DNA from: Phycisphaerales bacterium
Lineage (GTDB): Bacteria > Planctomycetota > Phycisphaerae > UBA1845
Assembly (NCBI GenBank): GCA_020353195.1
Contig: CP070691.1
Coordinates: 3,295,569 to 3,329,098 of the forward strand
Length of the DNA: 33,530 nucleotides
Direction of reading: 5' to 3'
Position numbers and translations under genes: made by a program
Notes under the pieces: generated by a model
Database searches by the model: none
The model's input: only the letters and a program-made list of their open reading frames with translations
Told to the model about the DNA's origin: nothing
Part shown: in pieces, positions 1 to 6,691 of the stretch
How positions within the stretch are numbered: position 1 is the stretch's first letter
Layout: each line of letters begins with the position of its first letter

Positions 1-242
1 ACGCCGGACAGACAGCCCAGACAGGTCCACGTCAGGCTGAGGCCATGCGCGTAGGCCATTGCCGGCAACCCGATCAGCAGCCACCCGCTGAAATCGCTGG
101 CCTGCGCGCTGAATGCCGCCACCCACGGGCCGAGCCGACGTCCCCCCAGGACGAAATCGCCGATGTCTTTGTTGTACCGCGAGCAGTATACCCCGACCAT
201 CAGCATGCCGGCCAGATAGCACACGAAAACAGCCAGGATCAT
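1..242 (-). CDS. Sodium:solute symporter, PutP-like (5' end only; runs off the window)
   Basis: Only the first 80 or so residues are inside the window, and the gene continues past base 1. The translation begins MILAVFVCYLAGML, a first membrane helix. It then has the family's hallmark stretch DFVLGGRRLGPWVAAFSAQA, followed by SDFSGWLLIGLP, which closely resembles the N-terminus of the Na+/proline symporter PutP in the SSS family. Expected role: sodium-driven import of proline or a similar solute at the inner membrane. The ATG at 242-240 overlaps the stop of the upstream 34-residue gene in an ATGA arrangement, so translation is probably coupled. The substrate cannot be settled from this fragment; proline is only the closest family example. 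Confidence 0.85.
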   Translation of the reverse strand, partial: MILAVFVCYLAGMLMVGVYCSRYNKDIGDFVLGGRRLGPWVAAFSAQASDFSGWLLIGLPAMAYAHGLSLTWTCLGCLSG

Positions 243-343
243 GGCGTGCGGTCCCAGTGCTTAAGCGACCAGATCACCGTGATGACAACGAGAATCAACG
301 GCGGAATCACGAGCCAGAACAGCGTTGAGGCGGGAAGAGTCAT
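239..343 (-). CDS. 34-residue single-helix membrane protein overlapping the symporter (symporter small accessory protein-like)
   Basis: This is a small gene of 35 codons: ATG at 343-341, TGA at 241-239. It starts MTLPASTLFWLVIPPLILVV, continues ITVIWSLKHW and ends DRTP. It therefore has one hydrophobic helix (about residues 8-25) and a short positively charged, tryptophan-containing tail. It overlaps the symporter start by four bases (ATGA). A promoter (381-409) sits so that the transcript would begin about 30 bases before this ATG, and a GGGGAG ribosome-binding sequence lies nine bases ahead of it, so this is the first gene of the transcript. Known context: very short one-helix proteins are annotated directly upstream of SSS symporters in many bacteria and archaea. 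Its exact role (assembly, stability or regulation) is not known from the sequence. Confidence 0.72.
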   Translation of the reverse strand: MTLPASTLFWLVIPPLILVVITVIWSLKHWDRTP

Positions 344-359
344 GCCCGTCCACTCCCCG

Positions 360-383
360 AATCACGAGCGACAGATCGTGATT
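360..383. promoter_or_regulatory. Inverted repeat over the symporter transcription start (operator candidate)
   Basis: Perfect 8-base arms AATCACGA (360-367) and TCGTGATT (376-383) are separated by 8 bases. The repeat overlaps the end of the -10 hexamer and the predicted transcription start, the classic position for a repressor site. No regulator gene is in view. Confidence 0.45.
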
Positions 384-409
384 ATGCCAGCGCGAGCGCA
401 TCGTGGCAA
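381..409 (-). promoter_or_regulatory. Sigma70-type promoter of the small-protein/symporter operon
   Basis: On the minus strand: -35 TTGCCA (409-404), a 17-base spacer, then -10 CATAAT (386-381) preceded by TGG, an extended -10. The predicted start is near 374, about 30 bases before the ATG of the 34-residue gene. Both hexamers match consensus at five of six positions. Confidence 0.6.
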
Positions 410-507
410 CCGGGGTACCAGTCGCCAGCCGGCCCGGCAGGTGGCAGGAGAAACGGCCTTCAGGCGTGAGCGCGTCCGGCGCGGCATCACGTGAGCAGGC
501 GAAAAAA

Positions 508-544
508 CGGCGGGCACGGGCAGTGTGCCTGCCCGTGCCCGCCG
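508..544 (-). terminator. Strong intrinsic terminator of the beta-propeller lipoprotein gene
   Basis: A perfect 16-base-pair stem (508-523 with 529-544) with a 5-base loop is followed on the minus strand by six T residues (507-502). It lies about 50 bases after the stop codon of the lipoprotein gene and is a textbook Rho-independent terminator. It also insulates the symporter operon downstream. Confidence 0.9.
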
Positions 545-592
545 CATGCAAATCCTCGAACGCGCGTCAGCGGCCGGCGCCCTTCGCGGCGA

Positions 593-2782
593 TCACGCGT
601 CCTCTACGTCTCCAGCGTCTCCGCCGAGTTCGTCCGGATCGGGCGGAGGCGCGACGTCCTCCTCCGGTTCCACGGGTTCACCGTCCGGGTACGGAGATTC
701 TTCGATGGGGAACTCGACGCGCCACGGCGCCGAATCGACATCGGTGATCGGGGCTCCAACGACGCCGCGCTCGTTCACGGCGTAGACGTTGTCGCCGATG
801 AACAGGCCTCGTGAAAACGCGCTGTAGTACCACCAGTAGTCGTCATCGGTCTCCAGGCGGGTGGTCATCTTGCCTAGATACTCGAAACCGGACTGCGCGG
901 TCACGCGGTACACGTACACGCCGTTGAACCCCGGTTCCACCTCGGCGGCGGCCCGGATGACACTGGTCTGGGGGGTGCTGCTCGTCGGTTCGTCGACAAC
1001 CTCGTCGCCTACGATCCAGTCGTCCTCGATCCAGCCCCAGCCGTAATCCTCGATGGGCAGGGCCAGCAAGTCGCGGGCGGCGAAATAGGTGAACGCCTTG
1101 GGGTTGTGGAGGGCTTCGGAGTAGGTCCCCTCCGCCCCGATGACCTCCTTGTACACCAGCTCCGGATTGGCCAGGTCGGCGATCTTGAAGATCGACAGTT
1201 GGACACCGGCGGCCCGGGGCCATCCCGCATCAAGGTTGATGTCCTGCCCCACGGTCAGCAGGTACTCGCTGCCCATCGGCGTGATGAACGACGAGAACCC
1301 GGGCACTTTCAACTCGCCGACCTTGACCGGGTTGGCGGGGTTGGATAGATCGAAGGTGAACAATGGGTCGATCTGCTCGAATGTGACCAGGTAGCCCCAC
1401 GGACCGATGAACCGCGCCGATTTGATCTCCTCACCCGGGGCCAGGTTTTCGATGCGCCCGACGACGGTCAACTGCCCGTCCCCCTCGCCCAGAACGTACA
1501 GGTTGTTGAGCGACGGTATGGCCTCCTGGTCCGCGAACCACACGGCGCCGGTCGTGGTGGCGATGCGCAGGTGCCCCTCGTACTCGCTCATGGAGTACTG
1601 GTTCAGGACACGCCCGGGCACGCTGCCCGTAGCTATCAACTCGACCCCGCGCTCGGCGTAAGCGAACTTGTAGATATCGGTGGTCTCGCGGTAATCACCC
1701 GTGTAGAAATCGTAGTCGGTGTCCGTCAGGTAGATCGCCTGGGTCGAGGCGTACAGGTTGCCGGGTTGCGCGACGACGGCGACCGAATGCAGATCAGCTG
1801 GGTTGTTCACGTCCCACGTCACGATTGTCGTCATGCCGAACCCGTCGGGATCGGTGGGACGGTAGAAGTCGTCCCATTCGACCGTATTGCCCGAGGCGAC
1901 GACGCCGTTGGACGTCACTACGCTGTAATCCGGCAGCAGGTCGTTGATGTCGACTTCTTCGAAGTCCGTGTCCTCCAGACCCCCGTAATAGTCGGGGTAA
2001 TTGACGAGCACCATGTACAACACGTCGTCGACCATTCGGCTCGACGTCAGTGACCCTTGAAACGTGCTGGTCGATTCCACGACGGGGTGGGCGTGGTCGG
2101 AGACGTCGAGTACGGTGACGGCAGTCTGCGGGTTGAAGAACCAGGGAGAGACGAGAGCGGGCTCTACCTGGGCGATGACGAATTCGCCATCGTCGTATCC
2201 GGTGTACCAGTTATCCACCTGCGTGATGGCGACGATCCGCGTTGCCTCCGACGCCGTATCCGGGAGCTTGTACAGGTCCTGCCCCCATCCTTCCAGAGCG
2301 TGGCTGGCCAAGTCCTGCAGACCCTGGTCGGAATCGGTTTGCACGATGCGCAACCTGCCGTCCGTCAAGACGTAGATGTAGGATCCGTCGTTCTTGACGA
2401 CGTCTGCTTCCTGAACACCTTCCTCTTGCGTCGTGGTGCCCGAGAAGCTTGCCTCATCGCTGCTGTCGCCGTCTGCGGGAGCGTCAGGGGCAGCGGTTTC
2501 GTCGCCCACCGCGCCGTCGTCGCCGCCGGGCGCGGCCAGGTCGTCCTCCCAAGCCATGTCCCCGTCGAGAGTGCCGGTGGGGGCATCGACCGCATTGCGG
2601 TACCCCGTCGATGCCACGGAAGAGAAGTACGCCTTCAACTCATCGGCGGAGCCAAACGTCTCCAGTGTTGACACCCCGGTTTCCTGACTGGGGCCGTTGT
2701 CGTCACCGTCGTCGATGCCCCACCACTGGTTGCAGCCGCAAACAAGCACCAAGCTGGTCAGAATGACTGTGACATTGCGCAC
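593..2782 (-). CDS. Secreted lipoprotein with C-terminal beta-propeller domain
   Basis: A 729-residue exported protein. The start chosen is GTG at 2782-2780, because AAGGAGG lies six bases ahead of it; the in-frame ATG nine codons upstream has no such site. The N-terminus MRNVTVILTSLVLVCGC is a lipoprotein signal peptide with probable lipidated Cys17. It is followed by a long acidic, low-complexity linker rich in Asp, Gly and Ala. From about residue 120 the sequence matches the family of secreted proteins with a beta-propeller distantly related to WD40 repeats: TTTQEEGVQEADVVKNDG near the start, YIYVLTDGRLRIV, and repeated blade-like units. The C-terminus is a Pro/Glu/Asp tail. It is probably anchored to a membrane facing outward or into the periplasm. 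No catalytic role is established for the family. It is monocistronic, with its own promoter and terminator. Confidence 0.85.
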   Translation of the reverse strand: MRNVTVILTSLVLVCGCNQWWGIDDGDDNGPSQETGVSTLETFGSADELKAYFSSVASTGYRNAVDAPTGTLDGDMAWEDDLAAPGGDDGAVGDETAAPDAPADGDSSDEASFSGTTTQEEGVQEADVVKNDGSYIYVLTDGRLRIVQTDSDQGLQDLASHALEGWGQDLYKLPDTASEATRIVAITQVDNWYTGYDDGEFVIAQVEPALVSPWFFNPQTAVTVLDVSDHAHPVVESTSTFQGSLTSSRMVDDVLYMVLVNYPDYYGGLEDTDFEEVDINDLLPDYSVVTSNGVVASGNTVEWDDFYRPTDPDGFGMTTIVTWDVNNPADLHSVAVVAQPGNLYASTQAIYLTDTDYDFYTGDYRETTDIYKFAYAERGVELIATGSVPGRVLNQYSMSEYEGHLRIATTTGAVWFADQEAIPSLNNLYVLGEGDGQLTVVGRIENLAPGEEIKSARFIGPWGYLVTFEQIDPLFTFDLSNPANPVKVGELKVPGFSSFITPMGSEYLLTVGQDINLDAGWPRAAGVQLSIFKIADLANPELVYKEVIGAEGTYSEALHNPKAFTYFAARDLLALPIEDYGWGWIEDDWIVGDEVVDEPTSSTPQTSVIRAAAEVEPGFNGVYVYRVTAQSGFEYLGKMTTRLETDDDYWWYYSAFSRGLFIGDNVYAVNERGVVGAPITDVDSAPWRVEFPIEESPYPDGEPVEPEEDVAPPPDPDELGGDAGDVEDA

Positions 2783-2845
2783 GGGAAGCCTCCTTAGCTG
2801 AAAATGCATGATACCCTTACGGCGCGCCTTCCACCCCTTGTACCA

Positions 2846-2873
2846 CTTATCTCCCGCCCACGTGTCCAGTCAA
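2846..2873 (-). promoter_or_regulatory. Promoter candidate for the beta-propeller lipoprotein gene
   Basis: On the minus strand: -35 TTGACT (2873-2868), a 16-base spacer, -10 GATAAG (2851-2846). The predicted start is about 57 bases before the GTG. The -35 is good; the -10 matches consensus at four of six positions. Confidence 0.45.
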
Positions 2874-3016
2874 TCGTGAGCCGGAGGCATCCCCGGCGGC
2901 TCCGGGCACGGGGGAGTTGCCGGGCGCGACCAACCCCGGCTGATTGTACAGCGGTTTCCACAATTGGGAAGCAGGGAAACCGACGCAGGCCCACCGGTCT
3001 TATCGACCCGGTGCCA

Positions 3017-4159
3017 CTACCGGTTGAGCGAGTAGGTTCGTCGCCGGGCCGCGAGCGTCTGGTATCCGGTTACTGTCTGCTCGGCCATCGCGCTGATCGG
3101 GTGGTAGTTCCGGATGTGGTTGAGCCCCCCGTTGGCCAGTTGAATCGCGAAATCGGGGGCATCCAGCATCCGTTCGATGGCGTCGGCCAGGGCTTCCGGA
3201 GAGGCGTCTCTGAGCACCAGCGCGGTCACACCGTCAACGAAGTAATCACCGGCGCCACCGCCCACCGCAATGACAGCCATGCCGTTGGCCAGAGCGTGAA
3301 TCGGCCCCACGGTCAGCGCAGTGTCCATACTGGGTTGTACGAAAATGTCAGCCCCCACCATGATGCGTTCCGCGCTGCCGGTCGGATGGGCGAAGATGAC
3401 CGCCGCCGACAGGCCAAGCGCGTGGGCCTGCTTGCGAAGCTCGGATTCCATGGGCCCGGCGCCGGTCAGGAACGCCAGGAATTCGCGCTTCCGATCGAGC
3501 AGGGTCCGGGCCGCCCGCAGCAAATGGTGAACGCCGCACCCGGGACGAAAGCTCTCGGCACAGAGGACCGTGGGGATCGCACCCGGCTTGGAGAAACAGG
3601 TCGGCCCAGGCCCGGCCAACGTGCCGGGCCGGATCAGGTGAACCTGGTCGGCCGACACGGAAACGGCATCTTCCAGCCGGTCGAGAAGCGGCTGACTGGA
3701 CGCGATGAAGCAGTCCGTATGCTCAACCAGTACTGAGGTCAGTGCATCGACGTCGCGAAACGCCGTGAGTTGCAGCACCAGGTCCACGTCGAACCGTTCC
3801 GCAAGAAGCTCAGCCGCCTCGAACGAGCCGGACGAGATGGCGTGGACAACAGTGGGTGGCCGGTCGACCAGCTTGTCCACCAGGACCTGGAGGCGGCGCT
3901 GTCGCGCGGAGCGAAGATGAGACATCGGCCACAGCGGCTGATCGTACGTGATCATCTGAATCGGCCCGATCATAAGGCTGCCCACTTCATCTGAGGGTGT
4001 GATCAGTCGGACCGAAGCGTTCCAGTCAATCATGCCCACGCAAAGATGCCTCAACATCGGTCGCAGCCGCCGGTACACTTCCGGGTCGATGCACAGGGCC
4101 ACGTCCGTGGGCACGAAAGGGGGCGCGTCAGTAGTCTCCGTGTCCGGCATGGCGTACAT
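3017..4159 (-). CDS. Glycosyltransferase family 4-like protein
   Basis: 380 residues with the GT-B layout of group 1 glycosyltransferases. An N-terminal domain (to about residue 180) is followed by the nucleotide-sugar domain, containing GAGPMESELRKQAHALGL, a GADIFVQPSMDTALTVGPIHAL segment and ALADAIERMLDAP near the end. The family moves a sugar from an NDP-sugar to a lipid, polysaccharide or small acceptor; donor and acceptor are unknown here. The usual acidic EX7E motif is not evident: the corresponding stretch reads SMDTALTVGPIHAL. Two candidate starts lie nine bases apart, ATG at 4159 and ATG at 4150; a TTGACA element upstream would fit the second if the message is leaderless. It is divergent from ribF, so no functional link is implied. 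Confidence 0.7.
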   Translation of the reverse strand: MYAMPDTETTDAPPFVPTDVALCIDPEVYRRLRPMLRHLCVGMIDWNASVRLITPSDEVGSLMIGPIQMITYDQPLWPMSHLRSARQRRLQVLVDKLVDRPPTVVHAISSGSFEAAELLAERFDVDLVLQLTAFRDVDALTSVLVEHTDCFIASSQPLLDRLEDAVSVSADQVHLIRPGTLAGPGPTCFSKPGAIPTVLCAESFRPGCGVHHLLRAARTLLDRKREFLAFLTGAGPMESELRKQAHALGLSAAVIFAHPTGSAERIMVGADIFVQPSMDTALTVGPIHALANGMAVIAVGGGAGDYFVDGVTALVLRDASPEALADAIERMLDAPDFAIQLANGGLNHIRNYHPISAMAEQTVTGYQTLAARRRTYSLNR

Positions 4160-4186
4160 TCGATCGGGGGATCACGTCAGTGTCAA
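4158..4186 (-). promoter_or_regulatory. Promoter candidate for the glycosyltransferase (possibly leaderless)
   Basis: Minus strand: perfect -35 TTGACA (4186-4181), 17-base spacer, weak -10 TCGAAT (4163-4158), which lacks the conserved second A. The -10 overlaps the ATG at 4159, so a transcript would start at about the second in-frame ATG (4150). Confidence 0.3.
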
Positions 4187-4239
4187 CAGGCCTGTCCCCG
4201 CCGTCCGGCAGCCGCAGGGCGGCGCCCGGGGCGCTGCAA

Positions 4240-4268
4240 TTGCCAAATGCCGAAGCGGCGCCTATCCT
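4240..4268 (+). promoter_or_regulatory. Promoter of ribF
   Basis: -35 TTGCCA (4240-4245), 17-base spacer, -10 TATCCT (4263-4268). The predicted start is near 4275, 40 bases ahead of the GTG chosen for ribF. It also lies downstream of the in-frame ATG at 4180, which argues against that longer start. Confidence 0.5.
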
Positions 4269-4314
4269 ACACAACAAGACCTGCGGACCTACACGGAACA
4301 CGGCGAGCTCGCAC

Positions 4315-5343
4315 GTGGAAGTCATTCGAGGGTTGGATTCCGTCAAGCTGAAACTGCCCGGCTCGGTCCTGACCGTCGGCAACTTCGACGGCGTGCACCG
4401 GGGGCATCAGCAGCTCCTGGCCCAGGGCGGGCTGCTGGCAGCGGATACCGGTCACCCGTTGACGGTCCTGACGTTTGAACCGCATCCGCTCTCCGTTGTC
4501 GCGCCGCGCAAGGCTCCGGCCTGCCTGACGTCACTGGAGGACAAGCTGGCCCAGTTGGCCGCCCGTGGCGCCGACGTTACCGTGGTCGCTCAAAGCACCC
4601 CTGAGCTCCTGTCCCTCGAGGCTGAGGCTTTCGCACGTGACATTATCGTGGGCCTATTTCGTCCGACCCACGTGGTGGAGGGGCCGTCGTTCGGTTTCGG
4701 CCGCGGTCGACGGGGCACCGTCGATCTGCTCCGCCGACTCGGCGCCGAACACGGGTTCGAAGTCTGCGCAGTCGGGCCGGTTCAATTGCAGGTTGAGCCC
4801 GGGCAGACGGTGCTTGTCTCCAGCTCGCTGATCCGCGACCTGATCGCCCGGGGGAAGATCCACCGGGCCGCCCTCTGCCTGGGCAGACCGTATCAACTGG
4901 TCGGGCAGGTGGTGCCGGGCCATGACCGCGGGAAGTCACTGGGCTATCCGACCGCGAACATCCGGGTCGGTGATGTGCTGATCCCGCCGGACGGTGTGTA
5001 CTCGGGCAGGGCGCAGGTCGGCGACCTCGTCGCGCCGGCTGCGATCAGCATCGGAACCGCCCCGACGTTCGGTCAGGGCCCGCGACAGATCGAGGCTCAT
5101 CTCCTCGGTTTCAGTGGTGATCTCTACGGGCGGACCGCGCGGCTGGACTTCCTGCGATGGCTGCGTCGGCAAGAGGTCTTCCCCTCCACCGGGGCCCTCG
5201 TCGAACAGATGAAGCGGGACATCGCCACCGTCCGCGCCCACGCGCACGACGCGGAAGTGACAGGAAACGGGGACGAAGGGACACAAGGACGAGGGAACAG
5301 GGGGAAACGCGGGACCGTCAGCGCGTCTGACCGCGATGCCTGA
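4315..5343 (+). CDS. ribF: Bifunctional riboflavin kinase / FAD synthetase
   Basis: 342 residues from the GTG at 4315. RibF phosphorylates riboflavin to FMN and adenylates FMN to FAD in the cytoplasm. The N-terminal nucleotidyltransferase domain shows GNFDGVHRGH (residues about 22-31), SFGFGRGRRG and the SSSLIRDLI motif. The C-terminal flavokinase domain shows GHDRGKSLGYPTANI, with the PTAN signature, and ends at about LVEQMKRDIATVRAHA. The longer in-frame start at 4180 adds 45 non-conserved residues and lies upstream of the promoter, so it was not used. After the normal end there is an unusual tail of about 30 residues rich in Gly, Arg and Asn, encoded by a purine-rich stretch. nrnA follows on the same strand; in many bacteria both sit in the infB-rbfA-truB neighbourhood. 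Confidence 0.93.
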   Translation: MEVIRGLDSVKLKLPGSVLTVGNFDGVHRGHQQLLAQGGLLAADTGHPLTVLTFEPHPLSVVAPRKAPACLTSLEDKLAQLAARGADVTVVAQSTPELLSLEAEAFARDIIVGLFRPTHVVEGPSFGFGRGRRGTVDLLRRLGAEHGFEVCAVGPVQLQVEPGQTVLVSSSLIRDLIARGKIHRAALCLGRPYQLVGQVVPGHDRGKSLGYPTANIRVGDVLIPPDGVYSGRAQVGDLVAPAAISIGTAPTFGQGPRQIEAHLLGFSGDLYGRTARLDFLRWLRRQEVFPSTGALVEQMKRDIATVRAHAHDAEVTGNGDEGTQGRGNRGKRGTVSASDRDA

Positions 5344-5570
5344 GCACGACGCCGCGAGCGTCAGACAAGAACGCCCTGTGGGACAGGCTTCCCGCGAGCC
5401 GCGCACCTGGCTGAGACGCCGGTGCTGCTTGATGTCCGGGCCTGTAAGCACGGCCAGGGCAGAAACGCCAACGAGGGTGTGAAGGGCACCGAGCAACGAA
5501 CACACGCGTGTTTGCCGAATGCGGATTGCATCCGGGCGCGGATCTAAAGGCGGAAACCGGAAGATTTCTG

Positions 5571-6599
5571 ATGCCGATTTCTCAAGACGAGTTCCGGAGG
5601 CTCGCAGACACGGTCGCCACCTGGCGCCGCCCGTTGCTGCTGACGCACGCTCGGCCGGACGGTGACGCCGTCGGTTGCCTGGTGGCCATGCGGGCGATGC
5701 TGCGCCGCGACGGCGCCGAACCGCTGGCGTTGATCGTGAACGCAGCTGCCGACCGGTATGCGTTTCTGTGGGAAGGTGACCCGATCACGGGCACCGCCGA
5801 GGCGATCGACCCGCCCGCGCGGGCCGATGCGTTTGCCCCGGACGGCGTGCTCGTTCTCGACACGTGTTCGTACGCGCAGTTGGAGCCGATGAGCCACTGG
5901 CTGAGGTCGGGACCGGGGCGGGGGCTTCCGAAGATCGCGCTGGACCATCACATTACCCGCGATCCGGTCGCCGACGAGTACCTGATCGACGAGTCAGCCT
6001 CCGCAAGCGCGCTGATCGTGTTGGACTGGGCAACGGCGGCGGGGTGGCCCATCGAACGCCGGTCGGCGGACGCGCTGATGGTCGGGTTGGCCACTGACAC
6101 CGGGTGGTTCCGGTACTCGAACACTGACGCCCGCACGCTGACCGCGGCCGCCCGGCTGGCCGAATGCGGCGCCGTCGCTGCCGCGCTCTACGACAAGATC
6201 TACAACTGCGAGAAGCCCGAACGCGTGCGTCTGGAGGCCGCCGCCGTCAGTACGCTCGAGCTGCCTGGCGACGGTCGAATCGCGGTCATGAGCCTGCAGC
6301 CGCATCACTTCCACGCCGCCGGGGCGACGGAGTCTGACACGTCGGACATCGTCAACATCCCGATGCGCATCGACGGGGTGCGGGTGTCGCTGTTGCTGGT
6401 GGTCGACACGGCGGGCGTGGTCCGTGTCAGCCTCCGCAGCATGCCGCCCTCCGACGTCGTGCCGGACATCAATATTGCTGAGGTAGCCGCCGCCTTTGGC
6501 GGCGGAGGCCATTCCCGCGCCGCCGGCGCCCGCGTGCAAGGTTCACTCGAAGCGGTCAAGAAACGGGTGTTGGCGAAGCTGTGCGCCGCTGGAGCGTGA
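5571..6599 (+). CDS. nrnA: DHH/DHHA1 phosphoesterase, NrnA-like (oligoribonuclease / pAp phosphatase)
   Basis: 342 residues from the ATG at 5571. An in-frame GTG at 5508 would add 21 residues that look non-conserved. The family hydrolyses very short RNA oligonucleotides and, in many members, 3'-phosphoadenosine 5'-phosphate, using two metal ions in the cytoplasm. The DHH domain shows THARPDGDAVG near residue 25, VLDTCSY, the signature LDHHITRD, and TDTGWFRYSNT. The DHHA1 domain ends with FGGGGHSRAAGARV, the expected GGGH substrate-binding motif. Length and motif order are normal. About 230 bases separate it from ribF with no clear promoter, so it may be co-transcribed. It converges on pckA. 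Confidence 0.9.
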   Translation: MPISQDEFRRLADTVATWRRPLLLTHARPDGDAVGCLVAMRAMLRRDGAEPLALIVNAAADRYAFLWEGDPITGTAEAIDPPARADAFAPDGVLVLDTCSYAQLEPMSHWLRSGPGRGLPKIALDHHITRDPVADEYLIDESASASALIVLDWATAAGWPIERRSADALMVGLATDTGWFRYSNTDARTLTAAARLAECGAVAAALYDKIYNCEKPERVRLEAAAVSTLELPGDGRIAVMSLQPHHFHAAGATESDTSDIVNIPMRIDGVRVSLLLVVDTAGVVRVSLRSMPPSDVVPDINIAEVAAAFGGGGHSRAAGARVQGSLEAVKKRVLAKLCAAGA

Positions 6600-6691
6600 A
6601 CGGCATCGCGCGCCGCGATCACGCCGCGCGAATTTGGATTGCGCGTCGCGATTGAATCCGGCTACGAGGCCCGAGCCGCGCCACGCAGGAT

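Noticed and set aside
4180..4314. Longer N-terminus for RibF from the ATG at 4180
   Set aside because: The 45 extra residues do not resemble RibF, and the best promoter (4240-4268) lies downstream of that ATG.
6600..6691. GC-rich near-repeats (GCGCG...TCGCGATT) between nrnA and pckA as a bidirectional terminator
   Set aside because: No stable stem followed by T residues could be drawn in either direction.
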